Positions 19,833 to 27,892 of a DNA stretch of 42,371 nt are shown in pieces. Position 1 is the stretch's first letter. The number at the start of each line of letters is the position of its first letter. The position numbers were made by a program, and so were the translations under genes. Under the pieces are notes generated by a model. It did not search any database. It saw only the letters and a program-made list of their open reading frames with translations, and had not been told where the DNA came from. The DNA comes from Nitrosomonas oligotropha (GTDB lineage Bacteria > Pseudomonadota > Gammaproteobacteria > Burkholderiales > Nitrosomonadaceae), in NCBI RefSeq assembly GCF_009833085.1, contig NZ_QRBZ01000028.1, positions 1-42,371 on the forward strand, written 5' to 3'.

Positions 19833-20159
19833 ATGAACCTTAAACTTACCGGTAACCATGTCGAAATTACGGACGCTATGCGTGACTATGTCACTTCAAA
19901 GATCAGTAAAATTACCCGTCATTTTGATCATGTCATTGACGTCAGCGTCATTCTCTCGGTTGAAAAGCTGAAACAGAAGGCCGAGGCTAACGTTCATATA
20001 CGCGGTAAAGATATTTTTGTCGAAACCGACAGCGAAGATATGTACGCATCGATCGACAGCCTGGTCGACAAACTGGACCGGCAAATCCTCAAGCACAAGG
20101 AAAAAAATCTTGAGCGGCGCAATCATGGCGCATTGAAAGATCAAGATCTTGAACAATAA
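19833..20159 (+). CDS. hpf: Ribosome hibernation promoting factor (short form)
   Basis: A 108-residue protein of the HPF/YfiA fold: MNLKLTGNHVEITDAMRDYV, the KAEANVHIRGKDIFVE strand and the YASIDSLVDKLDRQILKHK helix. Short HPF acts with RMF to form inactive 100S ribosomes in slow growth; the long C-terminal dimerisation domain is absent. ATG 19833 follows GAGGAAGGA. Adjacent to rpoN it is in its usual position. Confidence 0.95.
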   Translation: MNLKLTGNHVEITDAMRDYVTSKISKITRHFDHVIDVSVILSVEKLKQKAEANVHIRGKDIFVETDSEDMYASIDSLVDKLDRQILKHKEKNLERRNHGALKDQDLEQ

Positions 20160-20230
20160 GATGCTGCGGCATCATGCGGTTTCAGCATGATCTGCGGCAT
20201 TATCATTTAGAAGAAAGTATTCCATTTTCC

Positions 20231-20698
20231 ATGAATCAAATTTCGCAATTGCTGCCATTGACGAATGTCATTGTCGATCTGGATGTCAGCAGCAAAAAAC
20301 GTGTCTTTGAACAAGCCGGATTGTTGTTTGAAAATACGAATCAAATTGCGCGCAGCCAGGTTTTCGATAGCCTGTTTGCGCGTGAAAAACTCGGTTCAAC
20401 CGGATTAGGGCAAGGTGTTGCCATCCCGCATGGCCGGATCAAGGGATTGCGCGAAGCGATCGCTGCGCTGGTGACTATGAAGGAAGCGATACCATTTGAC
20501 GCGCCGGATGGCCAGCCCGTCAATATTGCCTGTATTTTGCTGGTTCCGGAAAAAGCCACTGACAAGCATTTGCAGATTCTAAGCGAGCTGGCGCAAATGT
20601 TCAGTGATAAGCAGTTTCGTGAGAGCATCCTGAATTGCAAGGATGCCGCCGGAATCCACAAGCTCATTACCGACTGGGAACCCAATGTCGCGAATTAG
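20231..20698 (+). CDS. ptsN: Nitrogen-regulatory PTS protein IIA-Ntr
   Basis: A 155-residue EIIA-Ntr. The phosphorylated His lies in GVAIPHGRIKG (H67). EIIA-Ntr is the end of the regulatory PTS phosphorelay and controls processes such as potassium transport; it does not move sugars. ATG 20231 gives the normal N-terminus, while an upstream in-frame start adds 19 unsupported residues. Its end overlaps hprK by 14 bases, so the two are translationally coupled. Confidence 0.95.
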   Translation: MNQISQLLPLTNVIVDLDVSSKKRVFEQAGLLFENTNQIARSQVFDSLFAREKLGSTGLGQGVAIPHGRIKGLREAIAALVTMKEAIPFDAPDGQPVNIACILLVPEKATDKHLQILSELAQMFSDKQFRESILNCKDAAGIHKLITDWEPNVAN

Positions 20699-21638
20699 TA
20701 TTGCACAGCTTTTCGAGGATAAAAAAGACAAACTCAAACTGACCTGGATCACCGGTCAGGCCGGCGCCGCGATTGAGCTCAGCGATGAGGAAATCGCGCA
20801 ATCGGGTCAGGGTATGATCGGTCATTTGAATTTCATCCATCCCGACTGGATTCAAGTCATCAGCAGCGATGAGATTCATTATCTGAACAAGCTGGAAGCC
20901 GCTTCGCTGGAGAAAAAAATCAATCAGCTCACGCAGATTAATCTGGCCTGCATCATTGTCGCGGACAATGCCGAAGTACCATTGCCGATCTTTAATATGG
21001 CGAGTGCAAACAATATTCCCTTGCTGCATTCGCCTTTTCCCGGTCTGGAAGTGATCTGGCTGATCCGCACCTATCTGAGTACCGCCCTGGCGCCGTCGTG
21101 CAGCTTGCATGGCGTGCTTCTGGATGTGCTCGGCATGGGCGTGATGATCACCGGCGAAAGCGGGGTCGGTAAAAGCGAATTGGCGCTGGAATTGATCAGC
21201 CGCGGCCATGGTCTGGTCGCGGATGATGTGGTGGAATTACGGCGTATCGCACCGGAAACATTGGAAGGCCGCTGTCCGCCGATGCTGCGGGATTATCTGG
21301 AAGTGCGCGGTCTGGGTATGCTGAACATCCGCACTATTTTCGGTGAAACGGCGGTGCGGCGCCGCAAAAACATGAAATTGATCGTGCATTTGCAAAATAG
21401 CGGCGGATCCAGCTCAGGCCAGCTGGAGCGCCTGCCGATCAGCGATCTGACCGAGAATATTATGAGTGTCGATATCCGCAAGGTCGTTATTCCCGTCGCG
21501 GCTGGCCGTAATCTGGCCGTTCTGGTGGAAGCGGCGGTACGGAACTATGTGTTGCAATTGCGCGGCATCGATGGCACGAAGGAATTCATTGAGCGCCATG
21601 AACGTGAGATGAATAACGAATTAACCGATAAGAATTAA
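20685..21638 (+). CDS. hprK: HPr kinase/phosphorylase
   Basis: Phosphorylates or dephosphorylates a Ser in HPr using ATP or pyrophosphate, tying PTS state to metabolism. The 317-residue protein has an N-terminal domain (about 1-130) and a C-terminal kinase domain with P-loop GESGVGKS (157-164), VADDVVELRR and the EVRGLGMLNIRTIFGETAVR signature. ATG 20685 overlaps the end of ptsN. In many betaproteobacteria rapZ follows hprK; here a separate ubiX comes next. Confidence 0.96.
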   Translation: MSRISIAQLFEDKKDKLKLTWITGQAGAAIELSDEEIAQSGQGMIGHLNFIHPDWIQVISSDEIHYLNKLEAASLEKKINQLTQINLACIIVADNAEVPLPIFNMASANNIPLLHSPFPGLEVIWLIRTYLSTALAPSCSLHGVLLDVLGMGVMITGESGVGKSELALELISRGHGLVADDVVELRRIAPETLEGRCPPMLRDYLEVRGLGMLNIRTIFGETAVRRRKNMKLIVHLQNSGGSSSGQLERLPISDLTENIMSVDIRKVVIPVAAGRNLAVLVEAAVRNYVLQLRGIDGTKEFIERHEREMNNELTDKN

Positions 21639-21715
21639 TCCCGGCGCGGATTGATTCTGGCGCATTTATTTTTCTCAGCCTTTCCGGGAGTGACCTCCAA
21701 GTCAACACGGATGTG

Positions 21716-22330
21716 ATGAACAATCCTCAAACAATTACCTTGGCGTTGACGGGTGCATCGGGCATGCCGTACGGTATTCGCTTGCTGGAAATGCTGTTGC
21801 GGGAAGGTAAACAAGTCTACCTGCTGTATTCCAAAGTGGCGCAGATCGTTGCGCAACAGGAAATGAATCTGGCGCTGCCCTCCAGCGCCAAGGAAACGGA
21901 AGCTTTCTTTAACCACCGGTATCAGGTGCCGGATGGGCAGTTGCGGGTGTTCGGACGCGAGGAATGGTTTGCGCCGGTTGCTTCCGGTTCTAACCCGGCC
22001 GATGCGATGGTGATCTGTCCTTGCACCATGGGTACCATGGCTGCGGTCGCCGCCGGTTTGAGTCAGAATTTGATCGAACGCGCAGCCGATGTCATGTTAA
22101 AGGAACACCGGCCGCTCATCATCGTTCCAAGAGAAACGCCATTTTCCGTCATTCATCTGGAAAATATGCTCAAACTGGCGCGAAGCGGTGCGGTTATTTT
22201 GCCAGCCAATCCCGGTTTTTATCATCATCCGCAAACGGTGCAGGATTTGGTGGATTTCGTCGTGGCCCGCATTCTGGATCACCTGGGCGTCAAGCATGAT
22301 CTGATCGCGCGCTGGGGAATGGATAACTGA
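21716..22330 (+). CDS. ubiX: Flavin prenyltransferase UbiX
   Basis: Attaches a dimethylallyl group to FMN, making the cofactor for the UbiD decarboxylase of ubiquinone synthesis. The 204-residue flavoprotein has ITLALTGASGMPYG at the N-terminus, MVICPCTMGTMAAVAAGLSQNL (split across the FMN site) and PLIIVPRETPFSVIHLENM, all diagnostic. ATG 21716 is preferred over the GTG one codon upstream. It lies 77 bases after hprK, with a possible but unproven transcriptional link. UbiD is not in this window. Confidence 0.94.
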   Translation: MNNPQTITLALTGASGMPYGIRLLEMLLREGKQVYLLYSKVAQIVAQQEMNLALPSSAKETEAFFNHRYQVPDGQLRVFGREEWFAPVASGSNPADAMVICPCTMGTMAAVAAGLSQNLIERAADVMLKEHRPLIIVPRETPFSVIHLENMLKLARSGAVILPANPGFYHHPQTVQDLVDFVVARILDHLGVKHDLIARWGMDN

Positions 22331-22352
22331 AGCTCGATTTATTTGCCGGTTG

Positions 22353-22967
22353 TTACTCAGAAGTATCTTGCAGTATCGAAGCGGGCATTAACTGATGATC
22401 CTTAGTGCGAAAGATTCCTGCTTCGGTTACCACATAATGCATCGAAATGTCGTGTGCCTGCGGATAAATGCTGTCGAGCCGTTGCAGCTCAAAAGCCACA
22501 CCGATGGTCAGCGGCTGGCGTTCGTAAGTAGCCAAGGTGCGGTCAAAATAACCGCTGCCGTAACCTAAGCGGTAGCCGTGTTGATCAAACCCGACCATCG
22601 GTATAATCAACGCATCCAACCGGACAATCGGAGTTTCCAGTGGAACCGGGATACCGTAAGCGCCGTTTTTCATCGGTGTGTTGGGCGACCATTCGCGGAA
22701 ACAAAGCGGCTCGTTTTTACCGGTTATTTCTGGCAAAGCCAGGATGGCACCCTGTTGCAAACAATACTGAGTGATCGGGCGCGGATCGTATTCGCCGCGA
22801 AATGGCCAATAAATCCCGATGATCATTTTTTGCGGCTGCGGTAAGCCTTGCTTGAGAAAGCCGGTAATGGCCTGGCTCCATTGCTGGTGGATTTCTGCCG
22901 GTATGGCTTCACGGGCCGCGATCAATTGCTTGCGCTGCTGTTTTTTCCATTCCGGTAAATTGTCCAT
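22353..22967 (-). CDS. fau: 5-formyltetrahydrofolate cyclo-ligase
   Basis: Converts 5-formyl-THF to 5,10-methenyl-THF with ATP, returning a storage folate to the active pool. The 204-residue product has the N-terminal KKQQRKQLIAAREAIP helix, a middle segment with YWPFRGEYDPRP, and the phosphate-binding loop PMVGFDQHGYRLGYGSGYFD that defines the family. I chose ATG at 22967; the longer frame overlaps mutY in another phase. Its start lies 11 bases from the mutY stop on the same strand, so the two are probably co-transcribed. Confidence 0.94.
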   Translation of the reverse strand: MDNLPEWKKQQRKQLIAAREAIPAEIHQQWSQAITGFLKQGLPQPQKMIIGIYWPFRGEYDPRPITQYCLQQGAILALPEITGKNEPLCFREWSPNTPMKNGAYGIPVPLETPIVRLDALIIPMVGFDQHGYRLGYGSGYFDRTLATYERQPLTIGVAFELQRLDSIYPQAHDISMHYVVTEAGIFRTKDHQLMPASILQDTSE

Positions 22968-22977
22968 AATCCTTGAC

Positions 22978-24048
22978 CTAAATATCCGCAGTTGGGTGAT
23001 CAGACACAAAGTTTTGTTGTAACAGCTTTCTGACCGGCGCAGGAATACCTTGCTCAAGCGCATCAGCCGGGTTGATCCAGATCGATTCCGGTTTTGTAAT
23101 CGCGGCGTCCGACACAACGTGCAGCAAGCGCGGATGAATGCGCAGCTTGAAGTGCGTAAATTGATGATCCAGAACAGGTAGCTCAAGCGGCGAGTGAACC
23201 TTGATGCCGAGCTGATGCTGGCAATAATGAACCGCATCGGTACCGGTTTCGATTTCCGGCGGACACCATAATGCGCCCCAGATACCGGAAGAAGCTCTTT
23301 TTTGCAAAAGCAATTTCTTCTGCCGCATCAGCAATAAAAATACGGTTTCTTTTTGTGGTAACGCCTTACGGGGTTTGGCGGACGGCAATTGATCCACACG
23401 TTGTTCCTGGAATGCAACGCATTGCGATTGCAGAGGACAGACTTCACAGCGCGGAGTTTTGCGTATGCAGACTGTAGCGCCCAAGTCCATGAGCGCCTGA
23501 GTATAGATTTCAATCGCGCCGTCGCTGTGGTCAACGGGCAGTGATGCTTCCGCTTTTTCCCACAGCAGGCTCTGAACCTTGGTTTCTCCCGGATAACCGC
23601 TGATGCCGAAATAACGCGTCAAGATTCGCTTAACATTGCCATCCAGGATCGCTTCGCGCTGGCCGAAAGCAAAAACGGCGATAGCGGCGGCGGTGGACCG
23701 CCCGATTCCCGGCAGTTGCTGAATGGCTAACCGGCTGGCTGGGAATCGTCCTTGATGATCTTGCATGATCCTCTGAGCCGTCCGGTGCAGGTTGCGTGCA
23801 CGGGAATAGTAACCAAGCCCGCTCCACAAAGCCAATACCGCATCGAGCGGTGCTTGCGCCAGACTGGCAACGGTTGGGAATGTCTGCATAAACCGGGCGT
23901 AATAAGGAATGACCGTGTTGACTTGCGTTTGCTGCAACATGATTTCAGATAGCCAAATCGCATAAGGATCGCGATTCCGTTGCCAAGGCAAGTGGTGACG
24001 GCCGTGATCGTTATGCCAATGGATGAGCCGGGATGCTATAAACGACAT
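22978..24048 (-). CDS. mutY: A/G-specific adenine glycosylase MutY
   Basis: Removes adenine mispaired with 8-oxoguanine. The 356-residue protein has the catalytic Glu in LSEIMLQQTQV, the helix-hairpin-helix LPGIGRSTAAAIAVFAFG followed by the catalytic Asp in LDGNVKRIL, the 4Fe-4S cysteines (CIRKTPRCEVCPLQSQC, spacing C-x6-C-x2-C-x5-C), and a NUDIX-like C-terminal domain (about 225-345) that recognises 8-oxoG. Full length and intact. It precedes the cyclo-ligase gene. Confidence 0.96.
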   Translation of the reverse strand: MSFIASRLIHWHNDHGRHHLPWQRNRDPYAIWLSEIMLQQTQVNTVIPYYARFMQTFPTVASLAQAPLDAVLALWSGLGYYSRARNLHRTAQRIMQDHQGRFPASRLAIQQLPGIGRSTAAAIAVFAFGQREAILDGNVKRILTRYFGISGYPGETKVQSLLWEKAEASLPVDHSDGAIEIYTQALMDLGATVCIRKTPRCEVCPLQSQCVAFQEQRVDQLPSAKPRKALPQKETVFLLLMRQKKLLLQKRASSGIWGALWCPPEIETGTDAVHYCQHQLGIKVHSPLELPVLDHQFTHFKLRIHPRLLHVVSDAAITKPESIWINPADALEQGIPAPVRKLLQQNFVSDHPTADI

Positions 24049-24126
24049 GAGAACTCAAATGCGCCGGAGCGGATGGCCGGAAGAAACTATCATGAATGCT
24101 ATGTTGCGATTACGCTTTGGCAAGAT

Positions 24127-24381
24127 TTACGGGAAAATAACTTCGCTGAATTTGGCATTGGGTGTTAGCACTTCCATTTTGGCGAGACGGATTAATTCGA
24201 TTTGCTGCCGCGTATCGCTATCGATCACCAAGCATTCATTTTTCTCGGGTGAATTGACAATATCGATGGCTTTTCCTTCGATGATTTGATCGTTTTTTAA
24301 GATGAGTCTCAGCCGGTAGCCGTACATGCAAGCAACCTCCACAAAATCATGAAGATCGCATGAGATTGCGTTTTGAGTCAT
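24127..24381 (-). CDS. Rof-like Rho-binding antiterminator
   Basis: An 84-residue protein whose pattern (ISCDLHDFVEVACMYGYRLRL, an acidic beta-strand core, then IELIRLAKMEVL) follows E. coli Rof/YaeO, a small protein that binds transcription terminator Rho and blocks its RNA loading. The conserved Cys-Asp near the start and the LEL/VACMYG-type strand are seen directly; function is inferred from family. AAGGA lies 8 bases before ATG 24381. The rho gene is not in this window. It lies upstream of mutY on the same strand, with a 78-base gap. Confidence 0.8.
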   Translation of the reverse strand: MTQNAISCDLHDFVEVACMYGYRLRLILKNDQIIEGKAIDIVNSPEKNECLVIDSDTRQQIELIRLAKMEVLTPNAKFSEVIFP

Positions 24382-24446
24382 GGCGATGAATCCTTAAGTG
24401 ATAGTATGAGGGCATAATATACACGATACTAAAGCCGCAAAATCAA

Positions 24447-24791
24447 ATGATGGAAATTCTGAAAACACTGGGCTTATTCGCCGTTACCGCACTCGCTGAG
24501 ATAATCGGCTGTTATCTGCCGTACCTCTATTTAAAAGGGGGTAAGTCGTTCTGGTTGCTTTTTCCCGCAGCGGTCAGTTTGGTGATATTTGTTTGGTTGT
24601 TGACACTGCATCCGCAAGCGGCTGGCCGTGTTTATGCCGCCTATGGCGGTGTTTATATCTGTGTGGCGCTGATGTGGTTGTGGGCAGTCGATGCGATCCG
24701 CCCGGCAATAACGGATTGGGTTGGAGTAGGTATCTGCTTGATAGGGGTAATCGTTATCATGTATGGAAGACAGCTGGACCGGTATTTATAG
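24447..24791 (+). CDS. YnfA-family (UPF0060) membrane protein
   Basis: A 114-residue protein with four membrane helices, beginning [20 protein letters not shown] and containing [33 protein letters not shown] and [11 protein letters not shown]. This is the UPF0060/YnfA family, which resembles small multidrug-resistance pumps; a transport role is suggested in the literature but unproven here. Two adjacent ATGs (24447, 24450) are possible starts. It converges with ycgR and has no related neighbours. Confidence 0.9.
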   Translation: MMEILKTLGLFAVTALAEIIGCYLPYLYLKGGKSFWLLFPAAVSLVIFVWLLTLHPQAAGRVYAAYGGVYICVALMWLWAVDAIRPAITDWVGVGICLIGVIVIMYGRQLDRYL

Positions 24792-24838
24792 CAAAACTGA
24801 CTGACGTATTCCGGCGTTACAAGTTGTTTCCCGAGCGA

Positions 24839-25624
24839 TTATTTGATTTTTCTGATCTGCTCCTGTTTGATGATATAGCGTTGGATCATCGCTTCCATGC
24901 TGGCTGCCAGCTCAATGAACTGACATCCTGCGCGCATACAGTTCTGTCCGTTACGCAACGTGATTTCATAGGTATTTTTTACCTGAATGGTGACCGTGAT
25001 GGTCCCGATTTCAGGAAGCGCGATTACGCAATCGCTATAGATCATGCCGGGATCAAAATTAATGATTGGATGATGGTCAATCACGGCGATTCCGCCACAG
25101 CTGATATCGAGTAATGCCACTTCAGCTTTTGCGGATGCGTCATTTCCTGGAATTGGGATGACGCATTTAAGCGGTTTGGCGATGGGAGTGGTGATACGGA
25201 AATGATTTCTTCTTTGTATGCGTAACAGTGACTTAGGAATATTGATCGCAAAAGCATCTTTACCGTCATACTGAATTTTTCTGATTTGATCGCAAATAAA
25301 TTCTATTTTTACTCTATTTTGCGTGGTTACAAAGACCAATGCTTTGGAATGCAGTGCTTTTTGGCAATGTTTGTCATCAATGCCGTAATCAATCACCATT
25401 TCTTTTTTATTCGCATCGATTGCGAGGATTGAAGTCAAAATAAAATCACTGGCGTAATCGGGATAGAGCGTGATTAATGAATTTGTTTGCATAATCCCGC
25501 GAAGAATGAAAAGAATATCGATTTCCGAATGGATGCGGAAATTCTCACTCGTTTCTTCTCGAGAAAATTGAGTGGGCGCAAAGACGGTTGGTTCTTCGGT
25601 GATTTGATCGGATGTATGCAACAT
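24839..25624 (-). CDS. ycgR: YcgR-type c-di-GMP-binding flagellar brake protein
   Basis: A 261-residue protein with an N-terminal YcgR domain (about 28-130) and a C-terminal PilZ domain (about 135-250). The c-di-GMP-binding residues are present: RxxxR (R139, R143 in RRNHFR) and DxSxxG (D173, S175, G178 in DISCGG). When loaded with c-di-GMP, YcgR binds the flagellar motor and slows it. It is the last gene of the minus-strand flagellar group and starts 2 bases after the FlhB-like stop. With two diguanylate cyclases in the same block it is a natural local receptor (inference). Confidence 0.93.
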   Translation of the reverse strand: MLHTSDQITEEPTVFAPTQFSREETSENFRIHSEIDILFILRGIMQTNSLITLYPDYASDFILTSILAIDANKKEMVIDYGIDDKHCQKALHSKALVFVTTQNRVKIEFICDQIRKIQYDGKDAFAINIPKSLLRIQRRNHFRITTPIAKPLKCVIPIPGNDASAKAEVALLDISCGGIAVIDHHPIINFDPGMIYSDCVIALPEIGTITVTIQVKNTYEITLRNGQNCMRAGCQFIELAASMEAMIQRYIIKQEQIRKIK

Positions 25625-25626
25625 TA

Positions 25627-25950
25627 TTAGTTCTCCAGAATTTTCTGTGTAATCTTTTTATTCAGGCTATTTGCGGTTGAGGTCGCTTTGCCTTGCTCCA
25701 ATTTGTAAAGCCATGCTAATAATTCAGCGACAGCGAGGTAGAGTTGGGGCGGAATTCGATCGTCAAGGTTGACTTGCATGAGCAGCGCAACCAATTCACT
25801 CGATTCGTGCACATAGATTCCGCTTTCTTTGGCGCGTTTAATAATCTCTTGGGCAATGAGACCGCGGCCTTTGGCAACTACTTTAGGGGCAACTTGCCCT
25901 TCGCGATAAGCGAGTGCAACCGCAGTAAGATAAGACTCATTTTCCATCAT
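25627..25950 (-). CDS. FlhB C-terminal-like flagellar protein
   Basis: A 107-residue protein resembling only the cytoplasmic C-terminal domain of the export switch FlhB: AVALAYREGQVAPKVVAKGRGLIAQEIIKRAKESGIYVHESSELVALL. The membrane domain is absent, and so is the self-cleaving NPTH motif. Such FlhB-like fragments usually sit beside a FliK-like gene, as here, and may tune export substrate switching; the exact role is not established. ATG 25950 (or 25947) overlaps the end of the FliK-like gene by 14 bases, so the pair is translationally coupled. Confidence 0.85.
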   Translation of the reverse strand: MMENESYLTAVALAYREGQVAPKVVAKGRGLIAQEIIKRAKESGIYVHESSELVALLMQVNLDDRIPPQLYLAVAELLAWLYKLEQGKATSTANSLNKKITQKILEN

Positions 25951-26980
25951 ACTCGACCTCTACCGAGCGAATATTTAACCCTGCGGATTGCATGCCGGTG
26001 GCGAGCGGTAATTGATTGCCCTTCAATAAACCGGCAGTTTCTTGTTGCGAAGCGTTCAGCTTGATGCTGATGCCATTTGCATTCAGCGCAATGCTGGCGG
26101 TAATATCACCCAGCTGCGGCATCGATAAGCGAAGCTGTGTACGCCATTGCGCGGCTTGATCGAGCTCATTTTCTTGTGCCTTTTCGTCCGCGGGTTGTTC
26201 ATAAATATCCCATTCCATCGACTGCCCTTGCCAGACTTCTCCGCGCCAAAGCAGATGACCGGTTTCCAGAGTGGTCAGCTGTTGTTGCACCAGTGGGATT
26301 GCTTGGGCGTGCACCGGCATCTCAGGACTTACCGAAGCTTGTACAGCCGCTTTGGCAGTAGACAAATCAGCCGCTACCAGCATTAATTTTCCTTGAGGTT
26401 CTTGCTGCAAGTTTTCAAGTGTATTTTTTCCATTAACCCATTGTGCTTGGTGTGATTCATAGAATAAACCACTTTGAACAATTGCTTTTTGTAATAAGCT
26501 GGGTAAATCAGTGCTATTTATTGGCGTACTGGTCAGGATAGGGACGGAGCTGCTGAGTGATTGCGTGGTTGGGGTATTCGGTGCGTTTGCAGATGTTTGA
26601 CTTAGGATGCTTTGCATCAGCGCTCCCAAGAAACGTCCGGTGGTACTTATGGATGTATTATTTGCTTCACTATCTGACGGTGTATCGTTCAGAGCTAGAA
26701 ACTCAAGCTTCGGTTCATTTGAAATGAAAACGAGCTGCAGTTTGTTACCCGGTTGAAAATTCTCAGGCAGGCGCATTTGTAATGACCTGCCTGCAACCAA
26801 TACCCGTGAATCACCATTCAATAAGCGGGATTCAACGAGCGCTTGATACTTTTGACCTTGTATGAACTCTGCGGGAGAGGTTTGTGAATCGAGTATCCCC
26901 GTTACAGGCGTAACAGGAGCGGTTGGCTTGATTTGATTTGAAATTGCCGCTACATCTGTTTTAATTATGGTCGGAATCAC
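25937..26980 (-). CDS. FliK-like flagellar hook-length control protein
   Basis: A 347-residue protein with a low-complexity Pro/Thr/Gln-rich N-terminal two thirds and a C-terminal Flg_hook domain (about 265-345: LRLSMPQLGDITASIALNANG onwards). FliK measures hook length and signals FlhB to change export specificity. This copy is next to flagellin and cap genes and overlaps an FlhB-C-terminal-like gene, so it may be a second FliK homologue rather than the main hook-length ruler, which is usually in a fliE-N or flg cluster. No symbol is assigned for that reason. Confidence 0.82.
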   Translation of the reverse strand: MIPTIIKTDVAAISNQIKPTAPVTPVTGILDSQTSPAEFIQGQKYQALVESRLLNGDSRVLVAGRSLQMRLPENFQPGNKLQLVFISNEPKLEFLALNDTPSDSEANNTSISTTGRFLGALMQSILSQTSANAPNTPTTQSLSSSVPILTSTPINSTDLPSLLQKAIVQSGLFYESHQAQWVNGKNTLENLQQEPQGKLMLVAADLSTAKAAVQASVSPEMPVHAQAIPLVQQQLTTLETGHLLWRGEVWQGQSMEWDIYEQPADEKAQENELDQAAQWRTQLRLSMPQLGDITASIALNANGISIKLNASQQETAGLLKGNQLPLATGMQSAGLNIRSVEVEYDGK

Positions 26981-27051
26981 GACAACTCATCTTCAATCTA
27001 AATAATGAATTGGAAGAGTTCTGAGTGTGACATATTGTTTCTAATGTGTAT

Positions 27052-27387
27052 TTATAGATTGCTGACGGGTTGATAAGCGAGTTGAAGATCGCGTGTACGG
27101 CTATTCGTGTAGAGCATATCTTGCAGCTTCATCATCCATGGTTCTGTGATCGCTCTGATTTGCGCGTCATCAGCCAATATTTGATGGATAATTTTTACTT
27201 TCTTTTGAAGTAGTTCTTCATCTAATATGGGTTCCTGATCGTTTTTAATAAGTACTTCGGTTAACTGCCTGCATTCCTGTTCCAATTGTATTAATTGATC
27301 CCACTCGCTATTTTGAGCTGCTGCCAGCATTTTTCCAGTTGTTGCTAAAATAGCATCATATGTTTTCAATGTTTGTACACTATCCAT
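27052..27387 (-). CDS. fliT: FliT-like flagellar export chaperone
   Basis: A 111-residue, mostly helical protein (LKTYDAILATTGKMLAAAQ, EWDQLIQLEQECRQL, then a Leu-rich C-terminal helix). It matches FliT in size and position directly after fliS. FliT chaperones the filament cap protein FliD and in enteric bacteria also restrains FlhDC. Sequence conservation in this family is low, so the call rests partly on context (fliD-fliS-fliT). An AGGGT ribosome site precedes ATG 27387. Confidence 0.82.
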   Translation of the reverse strand: MDSVQTLKTYDAILATTGKMLAAAQNSEWDQLIQLEQECRQLTEVLIKNDQEPILDEELLQKKVKIIHQILADDAQIRAITEPWMMKLQDMLYTNSRTRDLQLAYQPVSNL

Positions 27388-27425
27388 TTATCTTTGTACC
27401 CTTATTTTTATTACAGAATTGTGAG

Positions 27426-27854
27426 CTAGACTGCGACTGCTTTGATTGCAGTTTGTGTTTCACCGGTTTGTCCAATTTCTTTCCAAGCGCCATGCAATTC
27501 GGATAGCAACTTACTAACTTCGTTGACAATCTCAAGATTGTTCTGGATATTGGCAACCAAAAGTCGATATGCCATGTAGTCATAAAGCGCTTGGAGCTTA
27601 ACCGCCAGATCACCACCGGCATTCATATCCAAGCTTGCTTTCAGACCGTGATCAATGATCATGATAGCTTTTGAGATCATTTGCCCTTTCTCGGCAATTT
27701 CATTGTGGTGCATGTGCATTTTGGCTTTTGCCAAAGCTTCTTGCGCACCTTCGAATAACATCAAAATGAGTTTGTGCGGATCGGCCGATTCAATTCCTGT
27801 TTCAACACCGACGCGTTGGTAAGCGGATATCGCACTATTCATGGCTGTATACAT
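27426..27854 (-). CDS. fliS: Flagellin export chaperone FliS
   Basis: A 142-residue helical protein with the family signature: MNSAISAYQRVGVETGIESADPHKLILMLFEGA near the start, KAIMIIDHGLKASLD, and LYDYMAYRLLVANIQ. FliS binds the C-terminal end of flagellin and prevents early polymerisation. AGGGG precedes ATG 27854. It lies between fliD and fliT in the normal order. Confidence 0.95.
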   Translation of the reverse strand: MYTAMNSAISAYQRVGVETGIESADPHKLILMLFEGAQEALAKAKMHMHHNEIAEKGQMISKAIMIIDHGLKASLDMNAGGDLAVKLQALYDYMAYRLLVANIQNNLEIVNEVSKLLSELHGAWKEIGQTGETQTAIKAVAV

Positions 27855-27892
27855 TTTGTACCCCTTTATTTATTGACGAGACTGGTTGTTGG

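Noticed and set aside
20667..21209. A 180-codon open frame on the minus strand
   Set aside because: It is antisense to hprK, which has an intact P-loop and normal length; the antisense product has no recognisable domain.
24023..24289. An 88-codon plus-strand frame between mutY and the Rof-like gene
   Set aside because: It overlaps mutY and the Rof-like gene antisense, has no convincing ribosome site, and both overlapped genes have family support.
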